Below are positions 13,991 to 27,700 of a stretch of DNA of 64,000 nucleotides, piece by piece. Position 1 is the first letter of the stretch; the number at the start of each line of letters is the position of its first letter. A program made the translations under genes and the position numbers. Below the pieces are notes generated by a model. It saw only the letters and a program-made list of their open reading frames with translations. It did not search any database and was not told where the DNA came from. Location: NCBI GenBank assembly GCA_027186245.1, contig CP114483.1, positions 5,094,001-5,158,000 on the forward strand, given 5' to 3'. The stretch comes from Coriaria nepalensis (taxonomy: Eukaryota; Streptophyta; Magnoliopsida; Cucurbitales; Coriariaceae).

Positions 13991-16900
13991 GATTTGATTT
14001 TGAGGTGAAACAAATGCAAACAAATCCCCCAAAGATCATAAACATGTTGAGCACAAAACTTGTCTTTGAAGTGGGAAAATAGAATTTGTTTGAGTCCCAA
14101 TCATAAGATTCATCGGCTTAAGGTGACTCATTGACATGATTTTAAGGTAAAACAAATGCACATATATCCCCTAAAGATCATTAGCACATTGTGCATGAAA
14201 CTCGTGTTTGAAGTGCGAAATTAGAATTCGTTCGAATCCCCTTCACATGATTAATTGGATTGAGGTGAGTCATCGACATTATTTTAAGGTAAAACAAATG
14301 CACACATATCCCCTAGAGATTATTAGCATGTTGTGCACGAAACTCGTGTTTGAAGTGCGAAAATAGAATTCGGTCGAATCCCCTTCATATGATTCATCGG
14401 CTTGAGGTGACTCATTGACATGATTTTAAGATGAAACAAATGCACACATATCCCCCAAAGATCATTAGCATGTTATGCAAGAAACTCGTGTTTAAAGTTT
14501 GAAATTAGAATTCATTCGAATCCCATTCATAGGATTCATTTGCTTGAGCTGGCTCATTGACATGATTTTAAGGTGTAACAAATGCACACATATCCCCCAA
14601 AGATCATTACCATATTGTGCGTGTAACTCGTGTTTGAAGTAAAAAAATAGAATTCACTTAAATCCCCTTCATATGATTCATTTGCTTGAGGTGACTCATT
14701 GATAAGATTTTATGGTGAAACAAATCCACACATATTCCTCAAAGAACATTAGCATGTTGTGCAGCAAACTAGTGTTTAGAGTGCGAAAATAGACTTTGTT
14801 CAAATCCCCATTATACGATTCATTGGGTTGAGGTGACTCATGGACCTTATTTTAAGGTGAACAAAATGCAAACAATCGCCCAAGGGTTATTAGCATGTTG
14901 TGCATAAAGCTGGTGTTGAAACTGCGAATATGGACTTCGTCAGAATCCCCGTCATATGATTCATTTGCTTGAGGTGACTCATTGACATGATTTTAAGGTT
15001 ACACAAATACACACATATCCCCCAAAGAACATTAGCACGTTGTTCAACAAACTAGTGTTTAGGGTGCGGAAATAGAGTTTGTTCGAATGCCCATTATATG
15101 ATTCATTGGCTTGAGGTGATTCATTGACTTGATTTTAAGGTGAACCAAATGCACACAATCCTCCATAGGTCATTACCAAGTTGTGCACAAAACTCGTTTT
15201 TAAAATGCGAAAATAGACTACGTCTGAATCCCGTCATATGATTCATTTGCTTGGGGTGACTCATTGACATGATTTTAAGGTGAAACAAATGCACAGATAT
15301 CCCCCAACGATCATTATCATGTTGTGCATGAAACTTGTATTTGAAGTGCGAAATTAGAATTCGTTCAAATCTCCTTCATATGATTAATTAGATTGAGGTG
15401 AGTCATTGACATGATTTTAATGTGAAACAAATGCACACATATCCCCCAAAGATCATTAGCATGTTGTGCACGATACTCGTGTTTAAGCGCAAAAATAGAA
15501 TTCGGTCGAATCCCCTTCATATGATTCATCGGCTTGAGGTGACTCATTGACATGATTTTAAGGTGAACCAAATGCACACATATCCCATAAAGATCATTAG
15601 CATGTTGTGCACGAAACTCGTGTTTGAAGTGCGAAAATAGAATTTGGTCAAATCCCCTTCATTTGATTCATCGGCTTGAGGTGACTCATTGACATGATTT
15701 TAAGATGAAACAAATGCACAAATATCCCCCAAAGATCATTAGCATGTTGTGCACGAAACTCGTGGTTGAAGTGTGAAATTAGAATTCATTTGAATCCCCT
15801 TCAGATGATTCATTTGCTTGAGCTGACTCATTGACATGATTTTAAGGTGAAACAAATGCACACACATCCCCTCAAAGATCATTAGCATGTTGGGCACGCA
15901 ACTCGTGTTTGAAGTGTGAAAATAGACTTGGTCTGAATCCCTGTCATATGATTCTTTTGCTTGAGGTGACTCATTGACATGATTTTAAGGTGAAACAAAG
16001 GTACAAATATCCCCCAAAGATCATTAGCATGTTGTGCACAAAACTCATGTTTGAAGTGTGAAAATAGACTTCGTTCCAATCCCCATCATACAATTTGTTA
16101 GTTTGAGGTGACACTTTGACATGATTTTAAGGTGAAATAAATGCATACATATCCCCCGAAGATCATTAGCGTGTTGATCTCGAAACCCATGTTTGAAGTG
16201 TGAAATTAGAATTCTGTCGAACCCCGTACATATGATTCATCAGCTTGAGGTGACTCATTGACAGGATTTTAAGGTGAAGCAAATGCACACATATCCCCCC
16301 AAAGATCATTAGCATGTTGTGCACGAAACTAGTGTTTGAAGTGTGAAATTAGAATTCCTTCGGATCCCCTTCATATGATTAATTGGATTGAGGTGAGTCA
16401 TTGACATGATTTTAAAGTGAAACAAATGTACACATATCCCCCAAAGATCATTAGCATGTTGTGCACAAAACTCATGTTTGAAGTGTGAAAATAGACTTTG
16501 TTTGAATCGCCGTCATATGATTAATTTTCTTGATGTGACTCATTGACATGATTTTAAGGTGAAAAATATGTATATATATCCCCCAAAGATCATTAGCTTG
16601 TTGTGCACGAAACTCATGTTTGAAGTGCCAAATTAGAATTCGTTCCAATCCCCTTCAAATGATTAATTAGATTGAGGTGAGTCATTAACATGATTTTAAG
16701 GTGAAACAAATGCAGACATATCCCCTAAAGATCCTTAGCATTTTGTGCAAGCAACTCGTGTTTGAAGTGTGAAAATAGACTTCGCCTAAGTCCCCGTCAT
16801 CTGATTCATATGCTTGAGGTGACTCATTGACCTGATTTTAAAGCGAAACAAATGCACACATATCACCCAAAGATCATTAGCATGTTGTGCACGCAACACG

Positions 16901-17274
16901 TCTTTGAAGTTTGAAAATAGACTTCGTTTGAATCCCTATCATCTTATTAATTTGCTTGAGGTTACTCATTGACATGATTTTCAGGTGAAACAAATGTATA
17001 TACATCCCCCAAAGATCATTAGCATGTTGTGCACGAAACTCGTGTTTGAAGTTCGGAATTAGAATTCGTTCGAATCCCCTTCATATGATTAATTGGATTG
17101 AGGTGAGTTATTGACATGATTTTAAGGTGAAACAAATACACACATATCCCAGAGATCATTAGCATGTTGTGCACGAAACTTGTGTTTGAAGCGCGAAAAG
17201 GGAATTCAGTTGAACGCCCTTTATTTGATTCATCGGCTTGAGGTTACTCATTGACATGATTTTAAGGTGAAACA

Positions 17275-17320
17275 AATGCGCACATATCCCCCATTATAAG
17301 ATTCATTTGCTTGAGGTGAC
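17275..17320 (+). repeat. Truncated satellite monomer
   Basis: CACATATCCCCC runs directly into ATTATAAGATTCATTTGC. The CATTAGCATG to GAATCCCC part of the monomer is missing, about 70 bp. It is a lone deletion with no partner seen elsewhere in the window. Confidence 0.75.
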
Positions 17321-20300
17321 TCATTGACCGGATTTTAAGGTGAACCAAATGCACACAATCGCCCAAAGGTCATTAGCGTGTAGTGCATAAAACTGGTGTT
17401 GAAAGTGCGAATACGGACTTCGTCAGAATCCCCGTCATATGATTCATTTGCTTGAGGTGACTCATTGACATGATATAAAGGTAAAACAAATGTAGACATA
17501 TCCCCCACAGATCATTAGCATGTTGTGCACAAAACTCATGTTTGAAGTGCGAAAATAGACATCGTTCCAATCCCCATCATATAATACGTAAGTCTAAGAT
17601 GACTCATTGACATGATTTCAAGGTGAAATAAATGCATACATATCCCCCGAAGATCATTAACATGTTGTGCTCGAAACTCGTGTTTGAAGTGCAAAAGTAG
17701 AATTCGGTCGAACACCTTACATATGATTCATCAGCTTGAGGTGAGTCATTGACCTGATTTTAAGGTGAAGCAAATGCACACATATCGACCCAAAGATCAT
17801 TAGCATGTTGTGCGCGAAACTCATGTTTGAAGTGCGAAATTTGAATTCGTTCGAATCCCCTTCATATGATTAATCGGATTGAGGTGAGTCATTGACATGA
17901 TTTTAAGGTGAAACAAATGCACGTATATCCCCGAAAGATCATTAACCTGTTGTGCACAAAACTCATCTTTGAAGTGCGAAATTAGAATTCGTTCGAATCC
18001 CCATCATATGATTCATTTGGTTGAGCTGACTCATTGACATGATTTTAAGGTGAACCAAATGCACACATATCCCCCAAAGATCAGTAGCATGTTGTGCACG
18101 CAACTCGTGTTTGAAGTGTGAAAATAGACTTCGTCTGAATCCCTATCATATGATTCATTTGCTTGAGCTGACTCATTGACATGATTTTAAGGTGAAACAA
18201 ATGCATACATATCCCCCAAAGTTCATTAGCATGTTGTGCACAAAACTCGTGTTTAAAATGCGAAAATAGACTTCGTCCGAATCCCTGTCATATGATTCAT
18301 TTGCTTGAGGTGAGTGATTGACATGATTTTAGGGTCCAACAAATGCACACATATCCCCCAAAGATCATTAGCATGTTGTGGACGCAACTCGTCTTTGATG
18401 TGTGAAAATAGACTTTGTTCGAATCCCCTTCAAGTGATTAATTGGATTGAGGTAAGTCATTGACACGATTTTAAGGTGAAACAAATACACACATATCCCC
18501 CAAAAAGATCATTAGCATGTTGTGCACGAAACTCGTGTTTGAAGTGCGAAATTAGAATTCATTCGAATCCCCTTCATATGATTCATTTGCTTGAGACGCC
18601 TCATTGACATGATTTTAAGGTGAAACAAATGCACACATATCCCCCAAAGATCATTAGCATGTTGTGCAGGCAACTCGTGTTTGAAGTGTGAAAATAGACT
18701 TCGTCTGAATCCCCGTCATATGATTCATTTGCTTGACGTAACTCATTGACATGATTTTAAGGTGAAACAAAAGTATATATATCCCCTAAATATCATTAGC
18801 ATGTTGTAAACGAAACTCGTTTTTAAAGTGCGAAATTAGAATTCGTTCGAATCCCCTTCATGTGATTAATTGGATTGAGGTGAGTCAATTACATAATTTT
18901 AAGGTGAAACAAATACACACAAATCCCCCAAATATCATTAGTATGTTGTGCACGAAACTCGTGTGTGAAGTGCGAAATTAGAATTCATTCGAATCCCCTT
19001 CATATGATTCATTTGCTTGAGGTGACTCATTGACATGATTTTAAGGTGAAACAAATGCACACATATCCTCCAAAGATCATTAGCATGTTGTGCACGCAAC
19101 TCGTGTTTGAAGTATGAAAATAGACTTCATCTGAATCCACGTCATATAACTCATTTGCTTGAGGTGACTCCCTGACATAATTTTAAGGTGAAACAAATGC
19201 ACAAATATCCCCTAAAGATCATTAGCATGTTGTGCACAAAACTCATGTTTGAAATGCAAAAATAGACTTCGTTCCAATCCCCATCATATGATTTGTTAGT
19301 TTGAGGTGACTCATTGACATGATTTTAAGGTGAAATAAATGCATACCTATCCCCCGAAGATCATTAGCATGTTGTGCTCGAACCTCGTGTTTGAAGTGCG
19401 AAAGTTAAATTCGGACGAACCCCCTACATATGATTCATCAGCTTGAGGTGACTCGTTGACATGATTTCAAGGTGAAGCAAAAGCACACATATCCCCCAAA
19501 GATCATTAGCATGTTGTGCACGCAACACGTCTTTGAAGTTTGAAAATAACCTTCGTTTGAATCCCCGTCGTATTATTAATTTGCTTGTGGTGACTCATTG
19601 ACATGATTTTAAGGTGAAACAAATGTATATATGTGCCCCGAAGGTCATTAGCATATTGTGCTCGAAACTCGTGTTTGAAGTGCGAAAGTAGAATTCAGTC
19701 GAACCCCTTACATATGCTTCATCAGCTTGAGGTGAGTCCTTGACATGATTTTAAGGTGAAGCAAATGCACACATATCCCCCCAAAGATCATTAGCATGTT
19801 GTGCGCGAAACTCAAGTTTGAAGTTCCAAAGTCGAATTCGTTCGAATCCCTTTCATATGATTAATTGGATTGAGGTGAGTCATTGACATGATTTTAAGGT
19901 GAAACAAATGCACGCATATCCCCGAAAGATGATTAACATGTTGTGCACGAAACTAGTGTTTGAAGTGCGAAAAAATAATTCGGTCGAACCCCCTTCATAT
20001 GATTCATCGGCTTGAGGTTACTCATTGCCATGATTTTAAGGTGAAACAAATGCACACATATCCCCAGAGATCATTAGCATGTTGTGCACGAAACTCGTGT
20101 TTGAAGTGAGAAATTAGAATTCGTTCGAATTCCCTTCATATGATTCATTTGCTTGAGGTGACTCATTGACATGATTTTAAGGTGAAACAAATGTATATAT
20201 ATCCCCCCAAAGATCATTAGCATGTTGTGCACGAAACTCGTGTTTGAAGTGCGAAATTAGAATTCGTCCGACTCCCCTTGATATGATTCATTTGCTTGCG

Positions 20301-20913
20301 CTGACTCATTGACATGATTTTAAGGTGAAACAAATGCACACATATCCCCCAAAGATCATTAGCATGTTGTGCACGCAACTCGTGTTTGAAGCGTGAAAAT
20401 AGACTTCGTTTCAATCCCCGTCATAGGATTGATTTGCTTGAGGTTTCGCATTGACAAAATTTTATGGTGATACAAATGCACACATATCCCCCAAAAATCA
20501 TTAGCATGTTGGGCACGCAGCTCGTGTTTGAAGTGTGAAAATAGACTTCGTCTGAATCCCCGTCATATGATTCATTTGCTTGAGGTGACTCATTGACATG
20601 ATTTTAAGGTGAAACAAATGAACAAATATCCCCCAAAGATCATTAGCATGTTGTGCACAAAACTTATATTTGAAGTGCGAAAATAGACATTGTTCCAATC
20701 CCCATCATATGATTCATTATTTTGAGGTGACTCATTGACATGATTTTAAGGTGAAACAAACGCATACATATCCCCCAAAGATCATTAGCGTGTTGTGCTC
20801 GAAACTCGTGTTTGAAGTGAGAAATTAGAATTCGTTCGAATTCCCTTCATATGATTAATTGGATTGAGGTGAGTCATTGACATGATTTTAAGGTGAAACA
20901 AATGCACATATAT

Positions 20914-21055
20914 CCCCCAAAGATCATTAGCATGTTGTGCACGAAACTCATGTTTGAAGTGCGAAATTAGAATTCGTTCGAATCCCCTTCATATGATTAA
21001 TTGGATTGAGGTGAGTCATTAGCATGATTTCAAGGTGAAACAAATGCACACATAT
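20914..21055 (+). repeat. Reference satellite monomer (142 bp)
   Basis: This monomer is given as a phase reference. It starts at the C5 run and ends just before the next C5 run at 21056, exactly 142 bp. It is about 39% GC. Across the array at least five types can be told apart around monomer positions 51-80: an ATTAGAATTCGTTCGAA type, an ATAGACTTCGTCTGAA type, a GTAGAATTCGGTCGAAC type, an ATAGACTTCGTTCCAAT type, and a type preceded by GAACCAAATGCACACAATCC with AAAGGTCAT in place of AAAGATCAT. The last is much commoner right of about 30 kb. Confidence 0.9.
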
Positions 21056-22355
21056 CCCCCAAATATCATTAGCAAATTGTGCACGAAACTCGTGTTTGAA
21101 GTGCGAAATTAGAATTCGTTCGAATCCCCTTCATATGATTCATTTGCTTGAGTTGAGTCATTGACATGATTTTAAGGTGAAACTAATGCATACATTTCCC
21201 CCAAAGATCATTAGCATGTTGTGCTCGAAATTATGTTTGAAGTGCGAAATTAGAATTCGTTTGAATCCCCTTCATATGATGAATTGGATTGAGGTCAGTC
21301 ATTGACATGATTTTAAGGTGAAACAAATGCACACATATCCCCCAAAGATCATTAGCATGTTGTGCATGAAACTCGTGTTTTAAGTGCGAAATTACAATTC
21401 GTTTGAATCCCTTTCATATGATTCATTTGCTTGAGCTGACACATTAACATAATTTTGAGATGAAACAAATGCACACATATCCCCCAATGATAATTAGCAT
21501 ATTGTGCACAAAACTCATGATTGAAGTTCGAAAATAAACTTCATTCCAATCCCCTTCATATGATTAATTGGATTGAGGTAAGTCATTGACATGATTTTAA
21601 GGTGAAACAAATGCACACATATCCCCCAAAGATCATTAGTATGTTGTGCACGAAACTCGTGTTTGAAGTGCGAAATTAGAATTCATTCGAATCCCCTTCA
21701 TATGATTAATTGGATTGAGGTGAGTCATTGACACGATTTTAAATTGAAACAAATGCACACATATCCCCCAAAAATCATTAGCATATTGTGCACGAAACTC
21801 GTGTTTGAAGTGCGAAATTAGAATTCGATAGAATCTCCTTCATATGATTCATTTGGCTGAGTTGAGTCATTGACATGATTTTAAGGAGAAACTAATGCAT
21901 ACATATCCCTCGAAGATCATTAGCGTGTTGTGCTCGAAACTCGTTTTTGAAGTATGAAAGTAGAATTCGGTCGAACCCTCTACACATGATTCATCATCTT
22001 GAGGTGACTCATTGACATGATTTTAAGGTGAAGAAAATGCACAAATATCCCCCCAAAGATTATTAGCATGTTGTGCACGAAACTCATGTTTGAGGTGCGA
22101 AAATAGAATTCGGTCGAAACCCCTACATATGATTCATTCGCTTGAGGTGACTCATTGACCTGATTTTAAGGTGAACTAAATGCACACAATCCCCGAAAGG
22201 TCATTAGCATGTTGTGCACAAAACTCGTGTTTGAAGCGTGAAAATAGACTTCGTTTGAATCCCCGTCATAGGATTGATTTGCTTTAGGTTTCGCATTGAC
22301 AAGATTTTATGGTGATACAAATGCACACATATGCCCCAAAGATCATTAGCATGTT

Positions 22356-24430
22356 GGGCACGCAACTCGTGGTTGAAGTGTGAAAATAGACTTCGTCTGA
22401 ATCCCCTTCATATGATTCATTTGCTTGAGGTGACTCATTGACATGATTTTAAGGTGAAACAAATGAACAAATATCCCTCGAAGATTTTAGTATGTTGTGC
22501 ACAAAACTCATGTTTGAAGTGCGAAAATAGACTTTGTTCCAATCCCCATCATATGATTCATTAGTTTGAGGTGACTCATTGACATGATTTTAAGGTGAAA
22601 CAAATGCATATATATCCCTCGAAGATCGTTAGTGTGTTGTGCTCAAAACTCGTTTTTGAAGTACGAAAGTAGAATTCGGTCGAACCCCCTACTCATGATT
22701 CATCAGCTTGAGGTGACTCATTGACATGATTTTAAGGTGAAGAAAATGTACAAATATCCCCCCAAAGATCATTAGCATGTTGTGCACGAAACTCATGTTT
22801 GAAGTGCGAAAATACAATTCGGTCGAAACCCCTACATATGATTCATTCGCTTGAGGTGACTCATTGACCTGATTTTAAGGTGAACCAAATGCACACAATC
22901 CCCCAAAAGTCATTAGTATGTTGTGCACAAACTAATGTTTAAAGTGGGAAAATAGACTTCGTCAGAATCCCGATCGTATGATTCATTTGCTTGAGGTGGC
23001 TCATTGACAATATTTTATGGTGATACAAATGCACACATATCCCCCAAAGATCATTAGCATGTTGGGCACGCAACTCGTGTTTGAAGTGTGAAAATAGACT
23101 TCGTCTGAATGCCCGTCATATGATTCATTTGCTTGAGGTGACTCATTGACCTGATTTTAAGGTGAAACAAATGAACAAATCTCCCCCAAAGATCATTTGC
23201 ATGTTGTGCACAAAACGCATGTTTGAAGTGCGAAAATAGACTTTGTTGCAATCCCCATCATATGATTCATTAGTTTGAGGTGACTCATTGACATGATTTT
23301 AAGGTGAAACAAATGCATACATATCCCCCGAAGATCATTAGCGTGTTGTGCTCGAAACTAGTTTTTGAAGTACGAAAGTAGAATTCGGTCGAACCCCCTA
23401 CACATGATTCATCAGCTTGAGGTGACTCATTGACATGATTTTAAGGTGAAGAAAATGCACAAATATCCCCCCAGAGATCATTAGCATGTTGTGCACGAAA
23501 CTCATGTTTGAAGTGCGAAAATACAATTCGGTCGAAACCCCTACATATGATTCATTCGCTTGAGGTGACTCATTGACCTGATTTTAAGGTGAACCAAATG
23601 CACACAATCCCCCAAAGGTCATTAGTATGTTGTGCACAAAACTAATGTTCAAAGTGCGAAAATAGACTTCGTCAGAATCCCCGTCGTATGATTCATTTGC
23701 TTCAGGTGGCTCATTGACAAGATTTTATGGTGATACATTTGCACACATATCCCCCAAAAATCAATAGCATGTTGGGCACGCAACTCGTGTTTGAAGTGTG
23801 AAAATAGACTTCATCTAAATCCCCGTCATATGATTTATTTGCTTGAGGTGACTCATTGACATGATTTTAAGGTGAAACAAATGAACAAATCTCCCCCAAA
23901 GATCATTTGCATGTTGTGCACAAAACGCATGTTTGAAGTGCGAAAATAGACTTTGTTGCAATCCCCATCATATGATTCATTAGTTTGAGGTGACTCATTG
24001 ACATGAATTTAAGGTGAAACAAATGCATATATATCCCCCGAAGATCATTAGCGTGTTGTGCTCGAAACCAGTTTTTGAAGTACGAAAGTAGAATTTGGTC
24101 GAACCCCCTACACATGATTCATCAGCTTGAGGTGACTCATTGACATGATTTTAAGGTGAAGAAAATGCACAAATATCCCCCCAAAGATCATTAGCATGTT
24201 GTGCACGAAACTCATGTTTGAAGTGCGAAAATACAATTCGGTCGAAACCCCTACATATGATTCATTCGCTTGAGGTGACTCATTGACCTGATTTTAAGGT
24301 GAACCAAATGCACACAATCCCCTAAAGGTCATTAGCATGTTGTGCACAAAACTAATGTTTAAAGTGCGAAAATAGACTTCATAAGAAACCCCGTCGTATG
24401 ATTCATTTGCTTGAGGTGGCTCATTGACAC
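22356..24430 (+). repeat. Pentameric higher-order repeat, about 710-bp unit, three copies
   Basis: The marker GTTGGGCACGCAACTCGTG places its GGG at 22356, 23064 and 23774, spaced 708 and 710 bp, or five monomers. Within each unit the five monomer types follow the same order, including one with ACAATTCGGTCGAAACCCCT and one with a GTGATACA variant. Copies 2 and 3 share private changes such as GAACAAATCTCCCCC and TTTGTTGCAATCC, so they look like the most recent duplicates. Related single monomers occur at 15892 and 20511. Confidence 0.85.
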
Positions 24431-24707
24431 GATTTTAAGGTGAAACAAATACATACATATCCCCCAAAGATCATTAGCATGTTGTGCAAGAAACTCGTGT
24501 TTGAAGTGCCAAATTAGAATTCATCCGAATCCCCTTCATATGATTCATTTGCTTGCGCTGACTCATTGACATGATTTTAAGGTGAAACAAATGCACACAT
24601 ATCCCCCAAAGATCATTAGCATGTTGTGCACGCAACTCGTGTTTGAAGTGTGAAAATAGACTTCGTCTGAATCCCCGTCATATGATTCATTTGCTTAAGG
24701 TGACTGA

Positions 24708-27700
24708 TTTACAGGATTTTAAGGTGAAACAAATGTACATATATTCCCCAAAGATCATTAGCATGTTGTACACGAAACTCGTGTTTGAAGTCCGAAATTA
24801 GATTCGTCTGAATCCCCTTCATATGATTAATTGGATTGAGGTCAGTCATTACCATGATTTTAAGGTGAAACAAATGCACACATATCTCCCCAGGGATCAT
24901 TAGAATGTTGTGCACAAAACTCGTGTTTGAAGTGCGAGAATATAATTTGTTCGAATCCCCTTCGTATGATTAATGAGATTGAGGTGAGGCATTGACATGA
25001 TTATAAGATGAAAGAAACGAACACATATCCCCCGAAGATCATTACCATGTTGTGCACGAAACTCATGTTTGAAGTGGGAAAATAGAATTTTGTCGAATCC
25101 CTTTCATACGATTCATTGGCTTGAGGTGACTCATTGACCTGATTTTAAGGTGAACCAAATGCACCCAATACCCCAAAGGCCATTACCATGTTGTGCACAA
25201 AACTTGTGTTTAAAATGCGAAAATAAACTTCGTTTGAATCCCCGTCATATGATTCATTGGCTTGAGGTGACTCATTGAAAAGCTTTTATTGTGAAACAAC
25301 TGCACGCATATCCCTCAAAGGACATGAGCATGTGCTGAATTAAACTAGTGTTTGTAGTGCAAAAATAGACTTCGTGTGAATCCCTATCATAAGATTCATT
25401 GGCTTGAGGTGACTCATTGAAAAGATTTTATGGTGAAACAACTGCACGCCTATCCCTCAAAGGACATTAGCATGTTGTTAATTAAACTAGTGTTTATAGT
25501 GCAAAAATAAACTTCGTTCGAATCCCCATCATAAGATTCATTGGCTTAAGGTGACTCATTGTCATGATTTTAAGGTGAAGCAAATGCACACATATCCCCC
25601 TAAGATCATTAGTATGTTATGCACGAAACTCATGTTTGAAGTGAGAAAATAGAATTCGTTTGAACCCTCGTCATATGATTCATTTGCTTGAGGTGAGTCA
25701 TTGACATGATTTTAAGGTGAAACAAATGCACACATATCCCCCAAAGATCATTAGCATGTTGTGCACGCAACTCGTGTTTGAAGTGTAAAAATAGACTTCG
25801 TCTGAATCCTCGTCATATGATTCATTCGCTTGAGGTAACTAATTTACCTGATTTTAAGGTGAAACAAATGTATATATATCCCCCAAAGATCATTAGCATG
25901 TTGTGCACGAAACTCGTGTTTGAAGTCCGAAATTAGAATTCGTCCGAATCCCCTTCATATGATTAATTTGATTGAGGTGAGTCATTAACATGATTTTAAG
26001 GTTAAACAAATGCAACCATATCCCCCAAAGATCATTAGCATGTTGTGCACAAAACTCGTGTTTGAAGTGCGAGAATAGAACTTGTTCGAATCCCCTCCGT
26101 ATGATTAATGAGATTAAGGTGAGGCATTAACATGATTATAAGGTGAAACAAATGCACACATATCCCACTAAGATCATTAGTATGTTTTGCATGAAACTCG
26201 TGTTTGAAGTGAGAAAATAGAATTCGTTTGAATCCTCTTCATATGATGCATTTGCTTTAGGTGACTCATTGACATGATTTTAAGGTGAAACAAATGCATA
26301 CATATCCCCCAAAGATCATTAGCATGTTGTGCACGCAACTCGTGTTTAAAATGCGAAAATAGACTTCGTTTGAATCCCCGTCATATGGATTCATTGGCTT
26401 GAGGTGACCCATTGAAAAGCTTTTATGGTGAAACAACTGCACGCATATCCCTCAAAGGACATGAGCATGTGCTGAATTAAACTAGTGTTTGTAGTGCAAA
26501 AATAGATTTCGTGCGAATCCCTATCATAAGATTCATTGGCTTGAGGTGACTCATTGACATGATTTTAAGGTGAAACAAATGGACACTTATATCCCTAAGA
26601 CCATTAGTATGTTATGCACGAAACTCGTGTTTGAAGTGAGAAAATAGAATTCATTTGAATCCCCGTCATATGATTCATTTGCTTGAGGTGACTGATTTAC
26701 ATGATTTTAAGGTGAAACAAATGTATATATATCCCCCAAAGATCATTAGCATGTTGTGCACGAAACTCGTGTTTGAAGTCCGAAATTAGAATTCGTCCGA
26801 ATCCCCTTCATATGATTAATTTGATTGAGGTGAGTCATTAACATGATTTTAAGGTTAAACAAATGCAACCATATCCCCCAAAGATCATTAGCATGTTGTG
26901 CACAAAACTCGTGTTTGAAGTGCGAGAATAGAACTTGTTCGAATCCCCTCCGTATGATTAATGAGATTAAGGTGAGGCATTAACATGATTATAAGGTGAA
27001 ACAAATGCACACATATCCCACTAAGATCATTAGTATGTTTTGCATGAAACTCGTGTTTGAAGTGAGAAAATAGAATTCGTTTGAATCCTCTTCATATGAT
27101 GCATTTGCTTTAGGTGACTCATTGACATGATTTTAAGGTGAAACAAATGCATACATATCCCCCAAAGATCATTAGCATGTTGTGCACGCAACTCGTGTTT
27201 AAAATGCGAAAATAGACTTCGTTTGAATCCCCGTCATATGGATTCATTGGCTTGAGGTGACCCATTGAAAAGCTTTTATGGTGAAACAACTGCACGCATA
27301 TCCCTCAAAGGACATGAGCATGTGCTGAATTAAACTAGTGTTTGTAGTGCAAAAATAGATTTCGTGCGAATCCCTATCATAAGATTCATTGGCTTGAGGT
27401 GACTCATTGACATGATTTTAAGGTGAAACAAATGGACACTTATCTCCCTAAGACCATTAGTATGTTATGCACGAAACTCGTGTTTGAAGTGAGAAAATAG
27501 AATTCATTTGAATCCCCGTCATATGATTCATTTGCTTGAGGTGACTGATTTACATGATTTTAAGGTGAAACAAATGTATGTATATCCCCCAAAGATCATT
27601 AGCATGTTGTGCACGAAACTCGTGTTTGAAGTCCGGAATTAGAATTCGTCCGAATCCCCTTCATATGATTAATTTGATTGAGGTGAGTCATTAACATGAT

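Noticed and set aside
20914..21055. Monomer as a doubled 71-bp ancestral unit
   Set aside because: CATTAGCATG and CATTGACATG resemble each other, but they sit about 91 and 51 bp apart and the halves do not align beyond short stretches.
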